A stretch of DNA of 16,879 bases, from the NCBI GenBank assembly GCA_002299195.1, contig DBOA01000141.1:16033-32911 (forward strand), read 5' to 3'. This document shows, one piece after another, positions 13,587 to 16,879 of the stretch; the stretch's first letter is position 1, and each line of letters begins with the position of its first letter. A program made the translations under genes and the position numbers. Origin of the DNA: Sphingomonadales bacterium UBA658. GTDB taxonomy: Bacteria; Pseudomonadota; Alphaproteobacteria; Sphingomonadales; Sphingomonadaceae. The notes beneath the pieces are model-generated. The model searched no databases. It was not told the DNA's origin and worked only from the letters and a program-made list of their open reading frames with translations.

Positions 13587-14954
13587 TCAGCGCTTCCGTT
13601 TTTTGAGCTGCGCAAGCTTTGCTTCGGCAACCATGTTGATGTCCTGAGCGCGGATCCAATCGGGGGAATATTCGGGCAGGCCAGCCATTGCGGTCTGCGC
13701 GTTCGGCAAGGCGAGTTGCGGCGCACCTTCCATCAAGTATCGCTCCGCACTGGCGAGTGCCGCACGCGCGCTATCGCCCTTTTGTTCGTAAACGACGCCC
13801 AATTGGTACCAGGCAAAAGGATTTTGATTATCCTTTGTAACCGCGGCCTTGAGCACCTGAGCCGCCTCATCGAGTTTTGTCTTGTCCTCGGTTGCAATCA
13901 ACGCATGCCCGAATATGGCGGCGATCAGCGGCTGATTGCTCGTCAGGCTTACCGCTTTGCGTAACGGTATAATCGCGTCGGCTGGCCGACCGGATTCCAG
14001 CAATATTTGCCCATGCAATTCAAGGAAATAGGGATCTTCGGGGGCCGATGCGACGAGGGATGACGATTCATCCAGCGCCTTTTGCGGATAGGCTGACTTA
14101 TGCCACGCATAGGCACGGGCATAGCGGGCAGGAACGCTTTGGTCGTTTTCGGGATAATCGCGCATCGTCGCCGTCGGGTCCGAAAGATAGCCCGTCAGCT
14201 TTGCCTTGATCCGTTTAAAATCATTCTCCCACTTCGGATTTAGCGGCGCATCCCAAGCCGGATCGGCGGAATATTTGTCCTGCAGCACCGAAATACGCTC
14301 ACCCGACAAGGGGTGGGTGCGGCCGTAGCTATCCTCTTGCGGGATGCCGAGGCGGAATTCAAAATTCTGCAGCTTTTTGAAGAAGCTGATGGAGCCCCGG
14401 CCCGAAATGCCTGCGGTGGAAAGATATTGCGCGCCAGACGCATCCGCTGTGCCTTCTTGTCCGCGGCTGTAGGCGAGGAACTTGCCCATCGCTGCTTGCT
14501 GGCCCGCGGATAATATACCCATTCCAGCTTCGCCCGCGCCAGCCGCCATTGCGGCAGCGGCAAGTATGAGGCTGGCAATGCTGATGCCGCTCGCCACAGA
14601 GACGCCTTCGTCGAAGCGCACGGCATGGCCGCCCACGACATGCCCAAGTTCGTGCGCAATGACACCCTGCACTTCGTTTGCGGAGGTTGCGGCATCAATC
14701 AACCCACTGTGCAGATAGACCGCTTGCCCGCCCGCGACGAATGCGTTGACGGATTTGTCATTGATCAGGATGATGTCGACATTGTTCGGGTCAAGGCCGG
14801 CCGCGGTAATCAACGGCGCCGAAATTTCTTTGAAAAAAGCTTCGGTTTCAGCATCGCGCAAAATGGACTGCGCCATAACCGGGCACACCGATATCCATAT
14901 TGCAAGAAACAGCACCAATGCTGTTCGCAGGGTACGAATTGCAGAATTGTTCAT
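13587..14954 (-). CDS. M48 family metalloprotease with TPR repeats (BepA-like)
   Basis: The product is a periplasmic zinc protease of 455 residues. The signal peptide ends at PVMA before QSILRDAE (around residue 28). The zinc motif HELGH is at 101-105, and a second block RGQEGTADASG supplies Glu167 as third ligand. A C-terminal solenoid with TPR-like repeats (for example NPFAWYQLGVVYEQKGDSARA) follows. This is the architecture of BepA/YfgC, which assembles or degrades outer-membrane proteins such as LptD. I start at ATG 14954 because it begins a good signal peptide; the frame remains open to 15086 but that extension runs over the rne terminator. A DsbA-like gene follows; in E. coli, BepA promotes correct LptD disulfide formation, which makes the pairing meaningful. 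Confidence 0.92.
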   Translation of the reverse strand: MNNSAIRTLRTALVLFLAIWISVCPVMAQSILRDAETEAFFKEISAPLITAAGLDPNNVDIILINDKSVNAFVAGGQAVYLHSGLIDAATSANEVQGVIAHELGHVVGGHAVRFDEGVSVASGISIASLILAAAAMAAGAGEAGMGILSAGQQAAMGKFLAYSRGQEGTADASGAQYLSTAGISGRGSISFFKKLQNFEFRLGIPQEDSYGRTHPLSGERISVLQDKYSADPAWDAPLNPKWENDFKRIKAKLTGYLSDPTATMRDYPENDQSVPARYARAYAWHKSAYPQKALDESSSLVASAPEDPYFLELHGQILLESGRPADAIIPLRKAVSLTSNQPLIAAIFGHALIATEDKTKLDEAAQVLKAAVTKDNQNPFAWYQLGVVYEQKGDSARAALASAERYLMEGAPQLALPNAQTAMAGLPEYSPDWIRAQDINMVAEAKLAQLKKRKR

Positions 14955-15000
14955 ATGCAGTGAATGGCGCGAACTGGATGAACGCGCAATGAAGAAGTTG

Positions 15001-15037
15001 GGCAAAACAAACCCCCGCCAGTCAATGACCAGCGGGG
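15001..15037 (-). terminator. Intrinsic terminator of rne
   Basis: In the minus-strand transcript a 25-nt hairpin (15037-15013) has the outer stem CCCCGC/GCGGGG and continues inward through two G-U pairs and GTC/GAC to a 3-nt loop. It is followed by GTTTGTTTT. It starts 24 nt after the rne stop codon and should isolate rne from the M48 protease gene. Confidence 0.85.
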
Positions 15038-15061
15038 CTATGTGAAAACAGTAAATCGGGC

Positions 15062-16879
15062 TTAACCGAACGTGCGTTGCCACCAACCTGAACGGGGCGG
15101 GCCATCGTCGGCCCCGCCAGCTTCGGTTGTTGATGTTACATCCTGTGCAACATCTTTGGCGGCTGCTTTCTTGCGTGGCGCCTTGGCTTTGGCCTTTGGA
15201 GCCTCCGCCGTTTCGTCAGCTACCGCTTCAGCTTCAGCTACAGGTGCTTTTGCACGGCTGCGTGGCTTTGCGGGTGCCTTTGCTTCCGGTGCGTCTGCTT
15301 CTGCAACGACCTTTTCAGCCTTTGGCTTTGCCCGGCTTGCACGCTTTGGCTTTGCGGGTGCTTCGACGGGCGCTTCAGCAACTTCCGCTTCGGCTAATGC
15401 TGGCGCTTCGGTTGTTGCTTCACCTACAGCCGTTTCACGGTCGCGATCACGGCCTCTGCCGCCACGACGACCACGACGGGCCCTTGGCTTGGCTTCGCCT
15501 TCGATATCGCCGTCAGCCTGGACTGTTTCAGCCTTGCTTTCGCCTTCTGGACGATCTGCAGTGGTGTTCTCACCGGCAACAGCATCTTCGCCTTCCGGAC
15601 GGCCATCGCGATCACGGCCCTTGCCACCACGACGTCCACGACGACGTTTACGCTTGCGGCCTTCACCACCTTCGCCTTCTTCGCGTGGACGCTCTTCACG
15701 CGCACGGCGTGGTTCGCGTTCAGCTTCTTCGGCTTCGACTTCGTCGTCGAAATCGTCGATTTCGTCTTCGATATCATCTTCTTCGATGTCGATAATCGGT
15801 GGCAGTGCGGCTGGCCGCTCTGGACGTGGACCGGAGCTTGATACGGCAAGCTTCGCGCCTTCGGTTTCGCCATTGGGCACAATCAGCACGCGGACGTGAT
15901 AGCGCTCTTCAATCGCGGCCAGTTCGGCGCGCTTGTTGTTGAGGCAGTAGATTGTGGCTTCTTGGCTCGCCTGCAGAACGATCTGGCTGCCATGGCCCTT
16001 TGCCGCTTCATCTTCGATGAGACGCAGGGCAGACAAAGCAGCAGATGATGCTGTGCGGACAAGGCCAGTGCCTTCACAATGCGGACATTCGCGGGTGGAT
16101 GCTTCGAGCACGCCGGTGCGCAAACGCTGGCGGCTCATTTCCATCAAACCAAAACTCGAAATACGGCCGACCTGAATACGGGCACGGTCGTGCTTCAACG
16201 CTTCCTTCATCGCGCGCTCGACTTTGCGGGCGTTCGAATGATGCTCCATGTCGATGAAGTCGATGACGACAAGGCCAGCCATGTCGCGCAGGCGCAATTG
16301 ACGGGCAATCTCGCGTGCGGCTTCCAAATTGGTGGAAAGCGCGGTTTGCTCAATGCCATGTTCTTTGGTCGAACGGCCTGAGTTGATGTCGATCGATACT
16401 AAAGCTTCGGTCGGGTTGATGACGATATAGCCACCTGACTTCAACTGGACGATGGGCTGATACATGGCGTTCAGCTGATCTTCGACATGGTGACGCTGGA
16501 ACAGCGGAACCGGGTCTGCATAATGCTGCACGCGTTTTGCGTGGCTTGGCATCAGCAGCTTCATGAAGTCCTTAGCGGCTTTATACCCGTCAGGCCCCTC
16601 GACGAAGACCTCGTCAATGTCCTTATTATAGATATCGCGGATGGCACGCTTGATGAGGTCGCTGTCGGTGTGGATCAGCATCGGTGCCGCACCACGAAGC
16701 GTACGCTCACGAATTTCGTCCCAAAGGCGCGCGAGATAATCAAAGTCGCGCTTGATTTCAGGCTTCGTGCGCGCAAGGCCAGCGGTGCGGATGATGCAAC
16801 CCATGGTGGATGGCAACGTCAGGTCCGAAATAATCGACTTCAAACGCTTACGGTCCGCCGCGCTGTGGATTTTACGGCT
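15062..16879 (-). CDS. rne: Ribonuclease E/G (Rne), partial at 5' end
   Basis: These are 605 C-terminal codons of RNase E, the endonuclease of mRNA decay and rRNA/tRNA processing; the start and S1 region lie beyond the window. Both catalytic aspartates are seen in VSIDINSGR and VVIDFIDM, 43 residues apart as for Asp303 and Asp346 of E. coli. The zinc-link CPHCEGTG follows 58 residues later, again as in E. coli. After the catalytic part comes an acidic stretch (IDIEEDDIEDEIDDFDDE), then two Arg/Gly-rich blocks, a long Ala/Pro/Lys/Glu low-complexity tail and a terminal SGWWQRTFG. The tail is probably the disordered degradosome scaffold, with the Arg-rich blocks binding RNA and the aromatic end a protein contact. 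The gene ends 24 nt before a clear terminator. Confidence 0.97.
   Translation of the reverse strand, partial: SRKIHSAADRKRLKSIISDLTLPSTMGCIIRTAGLARTKPEIKRDFDYLARLWDEIRERTLRGAAPMLIHTDSDLIKRAIRDIYNKDIDEVFVEGPDGYKAAKDFMKLLMPSHAKRVQHYADPVPLFQRHHVEDQLNAMYQPIVQLKSGGYIVINPTEALVSIDINSGRSTKEHGIEQTALSTNLEAAREIARQLRLRDMAGLVVIDFIDMEHHSNARKVERAMKEALKHDRARIQVGRISSFGLMEMSRQRLRTGVLEASTRECPHCEGTGLVRTASSAALSALRLIEDEAAKGHGSQIVLQASQEATIYCLNNKRAELAAIEERYHVRVLIVPNGETEGAKLAVSSSGPRPERPAALPPIIDIEEDDIEDEIDDFDDEVEAEEAEREPRRAREERPREEGEGGEGRKRKRRRGRRGGKGRDRDGRPEGEDAVAGENTTADRPEGESKAETVQADGDIEGEAKPRARRGRRGGRGRDRDRETAVGEATTEAPALAEAEVAEAPVEAPAKPKRASRAKPKAEKVVAEADAPEAKAPAKPRSRAKAPVAEAEAVADETAEAPKAKAKAPRKKAAAKDVAQDVTSTTEAGGADDGPPRSGWWQRTFG
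15441..15643. repeat. Duplicated Arg/Gly-block coding repeat inside rne
   Basis: A 38-bp segment at 15441-15478 recurs at 15606-15643 with 34 of 38 identical positions in the same orientation. It encodes the paired RRGRRGG-x-GRDRD blocks of the RNase E tail. The near-identity at DNA level, including third positions, suggests internal duplication with possible slippage. Confidence 0.7.

Noticed and set aside
14955..15086. N-terminal extension of the M48 protease to 15086
   Set aside because: It would cross the rne terminator and bury the signal peptide 44 residues inside; the ATG at 14954 gives a normal signal peptide.
15072..15899. Long open frame on the plus strand opposite the RNase E tail (275 codons), with another at 15127-15795
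   Set aside because: Both mirror the low-complexity, repeat-rich antisense of rne. Ser/Ala/Arg/Pro or Leu runs are the expected shadow, and the rne frame has clear family motifs.
1..16879. CRISPR arrays, insertion sequences, prophage, toxin-antitoxin or defence genes
   Set aside because: I saw no regularly spaced repeats, transposase motifs or defence-type domains on either strand. The broken genes at 4593-6000 show no flanking terminal repeats or target duplications.

Overview
The window looks like a chromosomal segment of an alphaproteobacterium of the order Sphingomonadales. The reasons are moderate-to-high GC (estimated by eye), an RNase E with a long Ala/Lys/Arg-rich tail ending in a WWQRTFG-type C-terminus, a ppx/gppA-rlmE pair, and an intergenic palindromic repeat of the CCCTGAGC..GTCGAAGGGC type that I recall as common in sphingomonads. 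Genus cannot be fixed from the sequence alone.

Layout. (1) 1-1174: the 5' part of a YbbA/LolD-type ABC ATPase gene (minus) lies back to back with a TesA/arylesterase-type SGNH lipoprotein gene (plus), 30 bp apart. (2) 1175-3312: a TelA-like gene with a candidate heat-shock-sigma promoter, then an XpaC-like membrane protein gene, with a REP-like palindrome between them. (3) 3374-4474: galactose mutarotase. (4) 4475-6000: a decay zone. Two dyads precede a response-regulator receiver gene interrupted by an in-frame TAG. A 63-codon stub of a membrane protein follows, abutting a mannitol-dehydrogenase-family gene that has lost its NAD-binding half. (5) 6032-8535: a two-gene minus-strand unit (sterol desaturase/fatty acid hydroxylase family plus a polytopic membrane protein), divergent from a LysR-type regulator. 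(6) 8536-8831: no complete gene, but two C-terminal-looking fragments that meet head to head. (7) 8832-10480: a sulfotransferase-like gene translationally coupled to a fold-type IV PLP aminotransferase gene. As I recall, plants carry the same two domains in one polypeptide. (8) 10635-10708: tRNA-Gln(CTG) with its own strong promoter. (9) 10877-12750: ppx/gppA and rlmE, an RNA/stringent-response pair. (10) 12747-14954: a DsbA/Com1-like thiol oxidoreductase and an M48-TPR periplasmic protease, an envelope protein-folding and quality-control pair. (11) 15001-16879: RNase E, truncated at the window edge, with a clear intrinsic terminator.

Most of the window is ordinary chromosomal housekeeping DNA and I see no complete novel system. 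The most unusual points are the erosion zone at 4593-6000 (a nonsense-mutated receiver and an apparent deletion junction near 5180), the sulfotransferase/aminotransferase couple whose aminotransferase lacks the usual PLP-nitrogen glutamate, the head-to-head fragments at 8680, and the sigma-32-like promoter upstream of the TelA-like gene.
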